Under the pieces are notes generated by a model, which saw nothing but the letters and a program-made list of their open reading frames with translations, did not search any database and was not told where the DNA came from. Positions 13,236 through 26,208 of a stretch of 64,000 nt of DNA are shown piece after piece. The translations under genes were made by a program, and so were the position numbers. The stretch comes from Larix kaempferi. Its lineage: Eukaryota > Streptophyta > Pinopsida > Pinales > Pinaceae. How positions within the stretch are numbered: position 1 is the stretch's first letter; each line of letters begins with the position of its first letter. The stretch lies in NCBI GenBank assembly GCA_027924585.1, contig BSBM01002121.1, positions 62,001 to 126,000 of the forward strand. The letters are read 5' to 3'.

Positions 13236-14098
13236 GCTTACTTCCTCCGTTTTTTAAAATCACAGCTTCTAGAAGGTTTACATGATTTCGTAAAAAACAC
13301 AAGTTTTTAGAAAATGTGTTTTTTTTCATAAATGGAATCTACAAAGTATGCACATTCTACGTCATAACGACTTTCTATAGTTTGCGCATGCATCCGTATA
13401 TAAAAAAGCTTACTTACATCGTTTTTTAAAATCACAGCTTCTAGAAGGTTTACATGATTTCATAAAAAACACGAGTTTTTCGAAAATGTGTTTTTTTTCA
13501 TAAATGGAATCAACAAAGTATGCACATTCTACGTCATAACGACTTTCTATACTTTGGGCATGCGTTTGGAAATAAGAAAAGCTTACTTGTCCCGTTTTTT
13601 AAAATCAGAGCTTCTAGAAGGTTTACATGATTTCTTAAAAAACACGAGTTTTTAGAAAATGTGCTTTATTTCATAAATAGAATCAACAAAGTATGCACAT
13701 TCTACGTCATAACGACTTTCTATATTTATCTCATGCGTCCGGAAATAAGAAAAGCTTACTTCCACCGTTTTTTAAAATCACAGCTTCTAGAAGGTTTACA
13801 TGATTTCGTAAAAAACACGAGTTTTTAGAAAATGTGTTTTATTTCATAAATAGAATCAACAAAGTATGCACATTCTACGTCATAACGACTTTATCTAGTT
13901 TGCGCATGCATCCGGAAATAAGAAAAGCTTAATCAATCGTTTTTTAAAATCACAGCTTCTAGAAGGTTTACATGATTTCTTAAAAAACACGAGTTTTTAG
14001 AAAATTTGTTTTATTTCATAAATGGAATCAACAAAGTATGCACTTTCTACATCGTAACGACTTTCTATAGTTTGCGCATGCGTCCGGAAATAAGAAAA
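13236..14098 (+). repeat. Five-monomer block, copy 2
   Basis: Same ordered variants as 10989-11850 at an offset of 2246-2248 bp, including the CATCCGTATATA end, TTACTTACATCG, TTGTCCCG and the GCTTAATCAATCG 172-bp monomer at 13927. The last monomer of the pair diverges in its second half. Confidence 0.85.
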
Positions 14099-17000
14099 CC
14101 TTACTTCCACCGTTTTTTAAAATCACAGCTTCTAGAAGGTTTACATGATTTCGTAAAAAATACGAGTTTTTAGAAAATGTTCTTTACTTCATAAATGGAA
14201 TCTACAAAGTATGCACATTGTACGTCATAACGACTTTCTATATTTTGCGCATGCGTCCGGAAATAAGAAAATCTTACTTCCCCCGTTTTTTAAAATCACA
14301 GCTTCTAAAAGGTTTACATGATTTCTTAAAAAACGCGAGTTTTTAGAAAATTTGTTTTATTTCACAAATGGAATCAACAAAGTATGCACATTCTACGTCG
14401 TAACGACTTTCTATAGTTTGCGCATGCGTCCGGAAATAAGAAAAGCTTACTTCCCCCGTTTTTTAAAATCACAGCTTCTAAAAGGTTTACATGATTTCTT
14501 AAAAAACACGAGTTTTTAGAAAATTTGTTTTATTTCATAAATGGAATCAACAAAGTATGCACATTCTACGTCGTAACGACTTTCTATAGTTTGCGCATGC
14601 GTCCGGAAATAAGAAAAGCTTACTTCCACCGTTTTTTAAAATCACAGCTTCTGGAAGGTTTACATGATTTCTAAAAAAAACATGAGTTTTTAGAAAATGT
14701 GTTTTATTTCATAAATGGAATCAACAAAGTATGCACATTCTACGTCTTAACGACTTTCTATAGTTTATGCATGCATTTGGAAATAAGAAAAGCTTACTTC
14801 CACCGTTTTTTAAAATCACAGCTTCTAGAAGGTTTACATGATTTCTTAAAAAACACGAGTTTTTAGAAAATGTGTTTTATTTCATAAATGGAATCAACAA
14901 AGTATGCACATTCTACGTCATAATGACTTTCTATAGTTTGCGCATGCGTCCGGAAATAAGAAAAGCTTACTTCCACCGTTTTTTAAAATCACAGCTTCTA
15001 GAAGGTTTACATGATTTCGTAAAAAACACGATTTTTTTGAAAATGTGTTTTATTTGATACATGGAATCTACAAAGTATGCACATTCTACGTCATAACGAC
15101 TTTCTATAGGTTGCGCATGCGTTTGGAAATAAGAAAAGCTTACTTCCCCCGTTTTTTAAAAGCACAGCTTCTAGAAGGTTTACATGATTTGTTAAAAAAC
15201 ACCAGTTTTTAGAAAATGTGTTTTATTTCATAAATGGAATCAACAAAGTATGCACATTATACGTCATAACGACTTTCTATAGTTTGCGCAATCGTCCGGA
15301 AATAAGAAAAGCTTACTTCCACCGTTTTTTAAAATCACAGCTTCTAGAAGGTTTACATGATTTCGTAAAAAACACGAGTTTTTAGAAAATGTGTTTTATT
15401 TCATAAATGGAATCAACAAAGTATGCACATTCTACGTCATAACGAATTTCTATAGTTTGCGCATGCATTCGGAAATAAGAAAAGCTTACTTCCCACGTTT
15501 TTTAAAATCATAGCTTCTAGAAGGTTTACATGATTTCTTAAAAAACACGAGTTTTTAGAAAATGTGTTTTATTTCATAAATGGAATCAACAAAGTATGCA
15601 CATTCTATGTCATAACGACTTTATATAGTTTGCACATGCGTCCGGAAATAAGAAAAGCTTACTTCCACCGTTTTTTAAAATCACAGCTTCTAGAAGGTTT
15701 ACATGATTTCGTAAAAAACACGAGTTTTTAGAAAATGTGTTTTATTTCATAAATGGAATCTAGAAAGTATGCAAATTGTACGTCCTAACGAAAATCTATA
15801 GTTTGCGAATGCGTCTGGAAATAAGAAAAGCTTACTTCCACAGTTTTTTAAAATCACAGCTTCTAGAAGGTTTACATGATTTCTTAAAAAACACGAGTTT
15901 TTAGAAAATGTGTTTTATTTCATAAATGGAATCAACAAAGTATGCACATTCTAGGTTATAACGACTTTCTATAGTTTGCGCATGCGTCCGGAAATAAGAA
16001 AAGCTTACTTCCCCCATTTTTTAAAATCACAGCTTCTAGAAGGTTTACATGATTTCTTAAAAAACACGAGTTTTTAGAAAATGTGTTTTATTTCATAAAT
16101 GGAATCAACAAAGTATGCACATTCTACGTCATAACGACTTTCTATAGGTTGCGCATGCGTTTGGAAATAAGAAAAGCTTACATCCCCCGTTTTTTAAAAT
16201 CACAGCTTCTAGAAGGTTTACATGATTTGTTAAAAAACACGAGTTTTTAGAAAATGTGTTTTATTTCATAAATGGAATCAAAAAATTATGCACATTCTAC
16301 GTCATAACGACTTTCTATAGTTTGCGCAATCGTCCGGAAATAAGAAAAGCCTACTTCCACCGTTTTTTAAAATCACAGCTTCTAGAAGGTTTACATGATT
16401 TCGTAAAAAACATGAGTTTTTAGAAAATGTGTTTTATTTCATAAATGGAATCAACAAAGTATGCACATTCTACGTCATAACGAATTTCTATAGTTTGCGC
16501 ATGCGTCCGGAAATAAGAAAAGCTTACTTCCCCCGTTTTTTAAAATCACAGCTTCTAGAAGGTTTACATGATTTCGTAAAAAACACGAGTTTTTTGAAAA
16601 TGTGTTTTATTTCATAAATGGAATCAACAAATTATGCACATTCTACGTCATAACGACTTTCTATAGTTTGCGCAATCGTCCGGAAATAAGAAAAGCTTAC
16701 TTCCACCGTTTTTTAAAATCACAGCTTCTAGAAGATTTACATGATTTCGTAAAAAACATGACTTTTTACAAAATGTGTTTTATTTGATAAATGGAATCTA
16801 CAAAGTATGCACATTCTAGGTCATAACGACTTTCTATAGTTTGCGCAAGCGTCCAGAAATAAGAAAAGCTTACTTCGCCCGTTTTTTAAAATCACAGCTT
16901 CTAGAAGGTTTAAATGATTTCTTAAAAAACACGAGTTTTTAGAAAATGTGTTTTATTTCATAAATGGAATCAACAAAGTATGCACATTCTACGTCATAAC

Positions 17001-17559
17001 GACTTTCTATAGTTTGCGCATGCGTTTGGAATTAAGAAAAGCTTACTTCCCCCGTTTTTTAAAATCACAGCTTCTAGAAGGTTTACATGATTTGTTAAAA
17101 AACACGAGTTTTTAGAAAATGTGTTTTATTTCATAAATGGAATCAACAAATTATGCACATTCTACGTCATAACGACTTTCTATAGTTTGCGCAGTCGTCC
17201 GGAAATAAGAAAAGCTTACTTCCATCGTTTTTTAAAATCACAGCTTCTAGAAGATTTTCATGATTTCTTAAAAAACACGAGTTTTTAGAAAATGTGTTTT
17301 ATTTCATAAATGGAATCAACAAAGTATGCACATTCTACGTCATACCGACTTTCTATAGTTTGCGCATTCGTCCGGAAATAAGAAAAGCTTACTTCCACCG
17401 TTTTTAGAAATCACAGCTTCTAGAAGGTTTACATGATTTCGTAAGAAACACGACCTTTTAGAAAATGTGGTTTATTTGATAAATGGAATCTACAAAGTAT
17501 GCACATTCTAGGTCATAACGATTTTCTATAGTTTGCGCATGCATCCGGAAATAAGAAAA
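14099..17559 (+). repeat. About 20 mixed monomers
   Basis: Standard-length monomers carrying variants seen elsewhere: CTTCTAAAAG type at 14270s and 14450s, CAATCGTCC ends at 15290s, 16330s and 16670s, and a heavily changed monomer around 15765-15820 (GCAAATTGTACGTCC) that recurs near 19232-19280. No regular HOR is apparent by eye. Confidence 0.8.
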
Positions 17560-18598
17560 GCTTACTTCCCCCGTTTTTTAAAATCACAGCTTCTAGAAGG
17601 TTTACATGATTTCTTATAAAACATGAGTTTTTAGAAAATGTGTTTTATTTCATAAATGGAATCAACAAAGTATGCATATTCTACGTCATAACGAATTTCT
17701 ATAGTTTGCGCATGCGTTTGGAAATAAGAAAAGCTTACTTCCCCCATTTTTTAAAATCACAGCTTCTAGAAGGTTTACATGATTTCGTAAAAAACACAAG
17801 TTTTTAGAAAATGTGTTTTATTTCATAAATGGAATCTACAAAGTATGCACATTCTACGTCATAACGACTTTCTATAGTTTGCGCATGCGTCGGGAAATAA
17901 GAAAAGCTTACTTCCCCCGTTTTTTAAAATCACAGCTTCTAGAAGGCTTAAATGATTTCTTAAAAAACACGAGTTTTTAGAAAATGTGTTTTATTTCATA
18001 AATGGAATCAACAAAGTATGCACATTCTACGTCATAACAACTTTCTATAGTTTGCGCATGCGTTTGGAAATAAGAAAAGCTTGCTTCCCCCCGTTTTTTA
18101 AAATCACAGCTTCTAGAAGGTTTACATGATTTGTTAAAAAACACGAGTTTTTAGAAAATGTGTTTTATTTCATAAATGGAATCTAAAAATTATGCACATT
18201 CTACGTCATAACGACTTTCTATAGTTTGCGCAATCGTCCGGAAATAAGAAAAGCTTACTTCCATCGTTTTTTAAAATCACAGCTTCTAGAAGGTTTACAT
18301 GATTTCTTAAAAAACACGAGTTTTTAGAAAATGTGTTTTATTTCATAAATGGAATCAACAAAGTATGCACATTCTACGTCATAATGAATTTCTATAGTTT
18401 GCGCATGCGTTTGGAAATAAGAAAAGCTTACTTCCCCCGTTTTTTAAAATCACAGCTTCTAGAAGGTTTACATGATTTCTTTAAAAACACGAGTTTTTAG
18501 AAAATGTGTTTTATTTCATAAATGGAATCAACAAAGTATGCACATTCTACGTCATAACGACTTTCTATAGTTTGCGCATGCGTCCGCAAATAAGAAAA
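17560..18598 (+). repeat. Six-monomer segment, first two monomers repeated 1039 bp later
   Basis: Monomers at 17560 and 17733 (TTCTTATAAAACATGAG, GCATATTC, then TTTCGT with CACAAG) match those at 18599 and 18772. The 1039-bp offset is six monomers plus one inserted C near 18090. The other four monomers do not have matching partners. Confidence 0.75.
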
Positions 18599-19982
18599 GC
18601 TTACTTTACCCGTTTTTTAAAATCACAGCTTCTAGAAGGTTTACATGATTTCTTATAAAACATGAGTTTTTAGAAAATGTGTTTTATTTCATAAATGGAA
18701 TCAACAAAGTATGCATATTCTACGTCATAACGAATTTCTATAGTTTGCGCATGCGTTTGGAAATAAGAAAAGCTTACTTCCCCCATTTTTTAAAATCACA
18801 GCTTCTAGAAGGTTTACATGATTTCGTAAAAAACACAAGTTTTTAGAAAATGTGTTTTATTTCATAAATGGAATCTACAAAGTATGCACATTCTACGTCA
18901 TAACGACTTTCTATAGTTTGCGCATGCGTCCGGAAATAAGAAAAGCTTACTTCCCCCGTTTTTTAAAATCACAGCTTCTAGAAGGTTTACATGATTTTGT
19001 AAAAAACACGGGTTTTTAGAAAATGTGTTTTATTTCATATATGGAATCTACAAAGTATGCACATTCTACGTCATAACGACTTTCTATAGTTTGCGCAAGC
19101 GTCCGGAAATAAGAAAAGCTTACTTCCACCGTTTTTTAAAATCACAGCTTCTAGAAGGTTTACATGATTTCGTAAAAAACACGAGTTTTTAGAAAATGTG
19201 TTTTATTTCATAAATGGAATCTACAAAGTATGCAAATTGTACGTCCTAACGAAATTCTATAGATTGCGAATGCGTCTGGAAATAAGAAAAGCTTACTTCC
19301 ACAGTTTTTTAAAATCACAGCTTCTAGAAGATTTACATGATTTCGTAAAAAACACGGGTTTTTAGAAAATGTGTTTTGTTTCATAAATGAAATCTACAAA
19401 GTATGCACATTCTACGTCATAAAGAAATTCTAAAGTTTGCGAATGCGTCTAGAAATAAGAAAAGCTTACTTCCACCGTTTTTTAAAATCACAGCTTCTAG
19501 AAGGTTTACATGATTTCGTAAAAACCACAGGTTTTTAGAAAATGTGTTTTATTTCATAAATGGAATGTACAAAGTATGCACATTCTACGTCATAACGACT
19601 TTCTATAGTTTGCGCATGCATCCGGAAATAAGAAAAGCTTACTTCCCCCGTTTTTTAAAATCACAGCTTCTAGAAGGTTTACATGATTTCTTAAAAAAGA
19701 CGAGTTTTTAGAAAATGTGTTTTATTTCATAAATGGAATCAACAAAGTATGCAAATTCTACGTCATAATGACTTTCTATAGTTTGCGCATGCATTTAGAA
19801 ATAAGAAAAGCTTACTTCCCCCGTTTTTTAAAATCACAGCTTCTAGAAGGTTTATATGATTTCTTAAAAAGCACGAGTTTTTAGAAAATGTGTTTTATTT
19901 CATAAATAGAATCTACAAAGTATGCACATTCTACATCATAACGACTTTCTATAGTTTGCGCATACGTCCGGAAATAAGAAAA
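18599..19982 (+). repeat. Mixed monomers after the 1039-bp repeat
   Basis: Begins with the repeat partner of 17560-17905. At 19110-19460 two monomers carry clustered changes (GTACGTCCTAACGAAATTC, GATTGCGAATGCG, AAAGAAATTCTAAAG), among the most diverged stretches seen. The rest are ordinary monomers. Confidence 0.75.
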
Positions 19983-20501
19983 GCTTACTTCCACCGTTTT
20001 TTAAAATCACAGCTTCTAGAAGGTTTACATGATTTCGTAAAAAGCACGAGTTTTTAGAAAATGTGTTTTATTTCATAAATGGAATCTACAAAGTATGCGC
20101 ATTCTATGTCATAACGACTTTCTATAGTTTGCGCATGCGTTCGGAAATAAGAAAAGCTTACTTCCACCGTTTTTTAAAATCAGAGCTTCTAGAAGGTTTA
20201 CATGATTTCGTAAAAAACACGAGTTTTTAGAAAATGTGTTTTATTTCATAAATGGAATCTACAAAGTATGCACATTCTACGTCATAAGGACTTTCTATAG
20301 TTTATGCATGCGTCCGGAAATAAGAAAAGCTTACTTCCACCGTTTTTTAAAATCATAGCTTCTACAAGGTTTACATGATTTCGTAAAAAACACGAGTTTT
20401 TAGAAAATGTGTTTTATTTCATAAATGGAATCAACAAAGTATGCACATTCTATGTCATAATGACTTTCTATAGTTTGCGCATGCGTTTGGAAATAAGAAA
20501 A
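19983..20501 (+). repeat. Three-monomer block, copy 1 of a pair 1.21 kb apart
   Basis: Shares with 21194-21713 the ordered variants GCGTTCGGAA, GTCATAAGGAC with TTTATGCATGCG, and CATAGCTTCTACAAGG. The offset is 1211-1212 bp, seven monomers, with one base added by a CCCCCCG run in the second copy. Confidence 0.82.
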
Positions 20502-21193
20502 GCTTACTTCTCCCGTTTTTTAAAATCACAGCTTCTATAAGGTTTACATGATTTCTTAAAAAACACGAGTTTTTAGAAAATGTGTTTTATTTCATAAATG
20601 GAATCAACAAAGTATGCACATTCTACGTCATAACGACTTTCTATAGTTTGCGCATGCGTCCGGAAATAAGAAAAGCTTACTTCCACCGTTTTTTTAAATC
20701 ACAGCTTCTCGAAGGTTTACATGATTTCGTAAAAAACACGGGTTTTTAGAAAATGTGTTTTATTTCATAAATGGAATCAACAAAGTATGCACATTCTACG
20801 TCATAACGACTTTATATAGTTTGCGCATGCGTTCGGAAATAAGAAAAGCTTACTTCCACCGTTTTTTAAAATCACAGCTTCCAGAAGGTTTACATGATTT
20901 CGTAAAAAACATGAGTTTTTAGAAAATGTGTTTTATTTCATAAATAGAATCTACAAAGTATGCACATTCTACGTCATAACGACTTTCTATAGTTTGCGCA
21001 TACGTCCGGAAATAAGAAAAGCTTACTTCCTCCATTTTTTAAAATCACAGCTTCCAGAAGGTTTACATGATTTCGTAAAAAACACGAGTTTTTAGAAAAT
21101 GTGTTTTATTTCATAAATGGAATCTACAAAGTATGCACATTCTACGTCATAACGACATTCTATAGTTTGCGCATGCGTCCGGAAATAAGAAAA
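20502..21193 (+). repeat. Four ordinary monomers between paired blocks
   Basis: Standard monomers. A TTTTTTTAAATC variant occurs near 20690 and CTTCCAGAAG near 20880 and 21053. No further structure seen. Confidence 0.75.
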
Positions 21194-21713
21194 GCTTACT
21201 TCCCCCCGTTTTTTAAAATCACAGCTTCTAGAAGGTTTACATGATTTCGTAAAAAACACGAGTTTTTAGAAAATGTGTTTTATTTCATAAATGGAATCTA
21301 CAAAGTATGCACATTCTACGTCATAACGACTTTCTATAGTTTGCGCATGCGTTCGGAAATAAGAAAAGCTTACTTCCACCGTTTTTTAAAATCACAGCTT
21401 CTAGAAGGTTTACATGATTTCGTAAAAAACATGAGTTTTTAGAAAATGTGTTTTATTTCATAAATGGAATCTACAAAGTATGCACATTCTACGTCATAAG
21501 GACTTTCTATAGTTTATGCATGCGTCCGGAAATAAGAAAAGCTTACTTCCACCGTTTTTTAAAATCATAGCTTCTACAAGGTTTACATGATTTCGTAAAA
21601 AACACGAGTTTTTAGAGAATGCGTTTTATTTCATAAATGGAATCAACAAAGTATGCACATTCTACGTCATAACGACTTTCTATAGTTTGCGCATGCGTTT
21701 GGAAATAAGAAAA
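21194..21713 (+). repeat. Three-monomer block, copy 2
   Basis: Partner of 19983-20501. The first monomer is 174 bp (six Cs). The last contains AGAGAATGCG in place of AGAAAATGTG. Confidence 0.82.
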
Positions 21714-23614
21714 GCTTACTTCCCCCGTTTCTTAAATCACAGCTTCTAGAAGGTTTACATGATTTCGTAAAAAACACAAGTTTTTAGAAAATGTGTTTTA
21801 TTTCATAAATGGAATCTACAAAGTATGCACATTCTACGTCATAACGACTTTCTATAGTTTGCGCATGCGTCCGGAAATAAGAAAAGCTTACTTCCCCCGT
21901 TTTTTAAAATCACAGCTTCTAGAAGGTTTACATGATTTCATAAAAAACACGGGTTTTTAGAAAATGTGTTTTATTTCATAAATGGAATCAAAAAAGTATG
22001 CACATTCTAAGTCATAACGACTTTCTATAGTTTGCGCATGCGTCCGGAAATAAGAAAAGCTTACTTCCACCATTTTTTAAAATCACAGCTTCTAGAAGGT
22101 TTACATGATTTCTTAAAAAACACGATTGTTTAGAAAATGTGTTTTATTTCATAAATGGAATCAAAAAAGTATGCACATTTTACGTCATAACGACTTTCTA
22201 TAGTTTGCGCATGCGTTTGGAAATAAGAAAAGCTTACTTCCCCCGTTTTTTAAAATCACAGCTTCTAGAAGGTTTACATGATTTCTTAAAAAACACGAGT
22301 TTTTAGAAAATGTGTTTATTTCATAAATAGAATCAACAAAGTATGCACATTCTACGTCATAACGACTTTCTATAGTTTGCGCATGCGTTTGGAAATAAGA
22401 AAAGCTTACTTCCCTCGTTTTTTAAAATCACAGCTTCTAGAAGGTTTACATGATTTCTTAAAAAACACGAGTTTTTAGAAAATGTGTTTTCTTTCATAAA
22501 TGGAATCAACAAAGTATGCACATTCTACGTCATAACGACTTTCTATAGTTTGCGCATGTGTTTGGAAATAAGAAAAGCTTACCTCCCCCGTTTTTTCAAA
22601 TCACTGCTTCTAGAAGGTTTACATGATTTCTTAAAAAACACGAGTTTTTAGAAAAAAAAATTTATTTCATAAATGGAATCTACAAAGTATGCACATTCTA
22701 CGTCATAACGACTTGATATAGTTTGCGCATGCGTCCGGAAATAAGAAAAGCTTACTTCCCCCGTTTTTTAAAATCACAGCTTCCAGAAGGTTTACATGAT
22801 TTCTTAAAAAACACGAGTTTTTAGAAAATGTGTTTTATTTCATAAATGGAATCAACAAAGTATGCACATTTTACATCATAACGACTTTCTATAGTTTGCG
22901 AATTCGTCCCGAAATAACAAAAGCTTACTTCCACCGTTTTTTAAAATCACAGCTTCTAGAAGGTTTACATGATTTCGTAAAAAACACGAGTTTTTAGAAA
23001 ATGTGTTTTATTTCATAAATGGAATCTACAAAGTATGCACATTCTACGTCATAACGACTTTCTATAGTTTGCGCATGCGTCCGGAAATAAGAAAAGCTTA
23101 CTTCCCCCGTTTTTTAAAATCACAACTTCTAGAAGGTTTAAATGATTTCGTAAAAAACACGAGTTTTTAGAAAATGTGTTTTATTTCATAAATGGAATCT
23201 ACAATGTATGCACATTCTACGTCATAACGACTTTCTATAGTTTGCGCATGCATCTGGAAATAAGAAAAGCTTACTTCCAGCGTTTTTTAAAATCACAGGT
23301 TCTAGAAGATTTACATGATTTCGTAAAAAACAAGAGTTTTTAGAAAATGTGTTTTATTTCATAAATGGAATCAACAAAGTATGCACATTCTACGTCATAA
23401 CGAATTTCTATAGTTTGCGCATGCGTTTGGAAATAAGAAAAGCTTACTTCCCCCGTTTTTTAAAATCACAACTTCTAGAAGGTTTATATCATTTGTTAAA
23501 AAACATGAGTTTTTAGAAAATGTGTTTTATTTCATAAATGGAATCAACAAAGTATGCACATTCTACGTCATAACGACTTTCTATAGTTTGCTCATGCGTC
23601 CGGAAATAAGAAAA
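21714..23614 (+). repeat. About 11 mixed monomers leading into the 23.6-kb block
   Basis: Includes a shortened C/T tract at 21725 (CGTTTCTTAAATC), an aberrant GAAAAAAAAATTTATTTC at 22651-22668, and the marker GCGAATTCGTCCCG at 22899, which recurs at 27050 and 28953. Monomers from 23097 (ACAATGTATG, GCATCTGGAA, TTCCAGCG) recur near 29498-29830 at an offset of about 6400 bp. Confidence 0.78.
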
Positions 23615-25343
23615 GCTTACTTCCACCGTTTTTTAAAATCACAGCGTCTGGAAGGTTTAGATGATTTTTTAAAAAACACGAGTTTTTAGAAAATGTGTTT
23701 TATTTCATAAATGGAATCAACAAAGTATGCACATTCTACGTCATAACGAATTTCTATAGTTTGCGCATTCGTCCGGAAATAAGAAAAGCTTACTTCCACC
23801 GTTTTTTAAAATGACAACTTCTAGAAGGTTTACATGATTTCTTAAAAAACACGAGTTTTTTGAAAATGTGTTTTATTTCATAAATGGAATCAACAAAGTA
23901 TGAACATTCTACGTCATAACGAATTTCTATAGTTTGCGCATGCGTTTGGAAATAAGAAAAGCTTACTTCCCCCGTTTTTTAAAATCACAGCTTCTAGAAG
24001 GTTTACATGATTTCTTAAAAAACACGAGTTTTTAGAAAATGTGTTTTATTTCATAAATGGAATCAACAAAGTATGCACATTCTACGTCATAACGACTTTC
24101 TATAGCTTGCGCATGAGTCCGGAAATAATAAAAGCTTACTTCCACCGTTTTTTAAAATCACAGCTTCTAGAAGGTTTACATGATTACTTAAAAAACATGA
24201 GTTTTTAGAAAATGTGTTTTATTTCATAAATGGAATCAACAAAGTATGCACATTATACATCATAACGACTTTCTATAGTTTGCGCATGCGTCCGGAAATA
24301 AGAAAAGCTTACTTCCACCGTTTTTTAAAATCACAGCTTCTAGAAGGTTTACATGATTTCTTAAAAAACACGAGTTTTTAGAAAATGTGTTTTATTTCAT
24401 AAATGGAATCAACAAAGTATGCACATTCTACGTCATAACGACTTTCAATAGTTTGCGCATTCGTCCGGAAATAAGAAAAGCTTACTTCCACTGTTTTTTA
24501 AAATCACAGCTTCTAGAAGGTTTACATGATTTCGTAAAAAACACGAGTTTTTAGAAAATGTGTTTTATTTGATAAATGGAGTCTACAAAGTATGCACATT
24601 CTACATCATAACGAATTTCTATAGTTTGCGCATGCGTCCGGAAATAAGAAAAGCTTACTTCGCCCATTTTTTAATATCACAGCTTCTAGAAGGTTTACAT
24701 GATTTCTTAAAAAACACGAGTTTTTAGAAAATGTGTTTTATTTCATAAATGGGATCAAAAAAGTATGCACATTCTATGTCATAATGACTTTCTATAGTTT
24801 GCGCATTCGTCCGGAAATAAGAAAAGCTTACTTCCACCGTTTTTTAAAATCACGGCTTCTAGAAGGTTTACATGATTTCGTAAAAAACACGAGTTTTTAG
24901 AAAATGCGTTTTATTTGATAAATGGAATCTACAAAGTATGCACATTATACGTCATAACGACCTGCTATATTTTGCGCATGCGTCCGGAAATAAGAAAAGC
25001 TTACTTCCCCCGATTTTTAAAATCACAGCTTCTAGAAGGTTTACATGATTTCTTAAAAAACACGAGTTTTTAGAAAATGTGTTTTATTTCATAAATGGAA
25101 TCTACAAAGTATGCACATTCTACGTCATAACGACATTCTATAGTTTGCGCATGCGTCCGGAAAAAAGAAAGCTTACTTCCGCCGTTTTTTAAAATCACAG
25201 CTTCTAGAAGGTTTACATGATTTCTTAAAAAACACGAGTTTTTAGAAAATGTGTTTTATTTCATTAATGGAATCAACAAAGTATGCACATTCTACGTCAT
25301 AACGACTTTCTCTAGTTTGCGCATGAGTTTGGAAATAACAAAA
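23615..25343 (+). repeat. Ten-monomer block P1 (1729 bp), repeated 8476 bp downstream
   Basis: Ordered variants: GCGTCTGGAAGG with TTTAGATGA; AATGACAACTTC; CTTGCGCATGAGTCC with AATAATAAAAG; ATTACTTAAA; GGAGTCTAC; TTTTTAATATC; GACCTGCTATA; CCGGAAAAAAGAAAGC (172 bp) with TTCCGCCG; CATTAATGG with GCATGAGTTTGG. The same series occurs at 32091-33819 with a constant 8476-bp offset. Its first two monomers also recur at 30188. Confidence 0.88.
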
Positions 25344-25689
25344 GCTTACTTCCCCCGTTTTTTAAAATCACAGCTTCTAGAAGGTTTACATGATTTCTTA
25401 AAAAACATGAGTTTTTAGAAAATGTGTTTTATTTCATAAATGGAATCAACAAAGTATGCACATTATACATCATAACGAATTTCTATAGTTTGCGCATGCG
25501 TCCGGAAATAAGAAAAGCTTACTTCCCCCGTTTTTTAAAATCACAGCTTCTAGAAGGTTTACATGATTTGTTAAAAAACACGAGTTTTTAGAAAATGTGT
25601 TTTATTTCATAAATGGAATCAACAAAGTATGCACATTCTACGTTATAACGACTTTCTATAGTTTGCGCATGCGTCCGGATATAAGAAAA
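25344..25689 (+). repeat. Two ordinary monomers
   Basis: Standard monomers between blocks. The second ends TCCGGATATAAG, a marker of the next unit. Confidence 0.75.
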
Positions 25690-26208
25690 GCTTACTACCA
25701 CCGTTTTTTAAAATCACAGCTTCTAGAAGGTTTACATGATTTCGTAAAAAAAAAGAGTTTTTAGAAAATGTGTTTTATTTCATAAATGGGATCTACAAAG
25801 TATGCACATTATACGTCATAACGACTTTCTATAGTTTGTGCATACGTCCGGCAATAAGAAAAGCTTACTTCCACCATTTTTTAAAATCACAGCTTCTAGA
25901 AGGTTTACATGATTTCGTAAAAAACATGAGTTTTTAGAAAATATGTTTTATTTCATAATTGGAATCTACAAAGTATTTACATTCTACGGCATAACGACTT
26001 TCTATAGTTTGCGCATCCGTCCGGAAATAAGAAAAGCTTACTTCCACCGTTTTTTAAAATCATAGCTTCTAGAAGGTTTACATGATTTCGTAAAAAACAC
26101 GAGTTTTTAGAAAATGTGTTTTATTTCATAAATGGAATCAACAAAGTATGCACATTCTACGTTATAACGACTTTCTATAGTTTGCGCATGCGTCCGGATA
26201 TAAGAAAA
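25690..26208 (+). repeat. 519-bp (3-mer) unit, first copy
   Basis: Order: GCTTACTACC with an A9 tract and GGGATCTAC; CATAATTGG with CGGCATAACG and GCATCCGTC; ATCATAGCTTC. It is repeated immediately at 26209-26727 (offset exactly 519), and the same string begins again at 28112. Confidence 0.85.

Noticed and set aside
22648-22670. Mobile-element insertion at the aberrant A9 tract
   Set aside because: Only a few bases differ (GAAAAAAAAATTTATTTC), monomer spacing is kept, and there is no foreign sequence. Local mutation or a sequencing error in a homopolymer is simpler.
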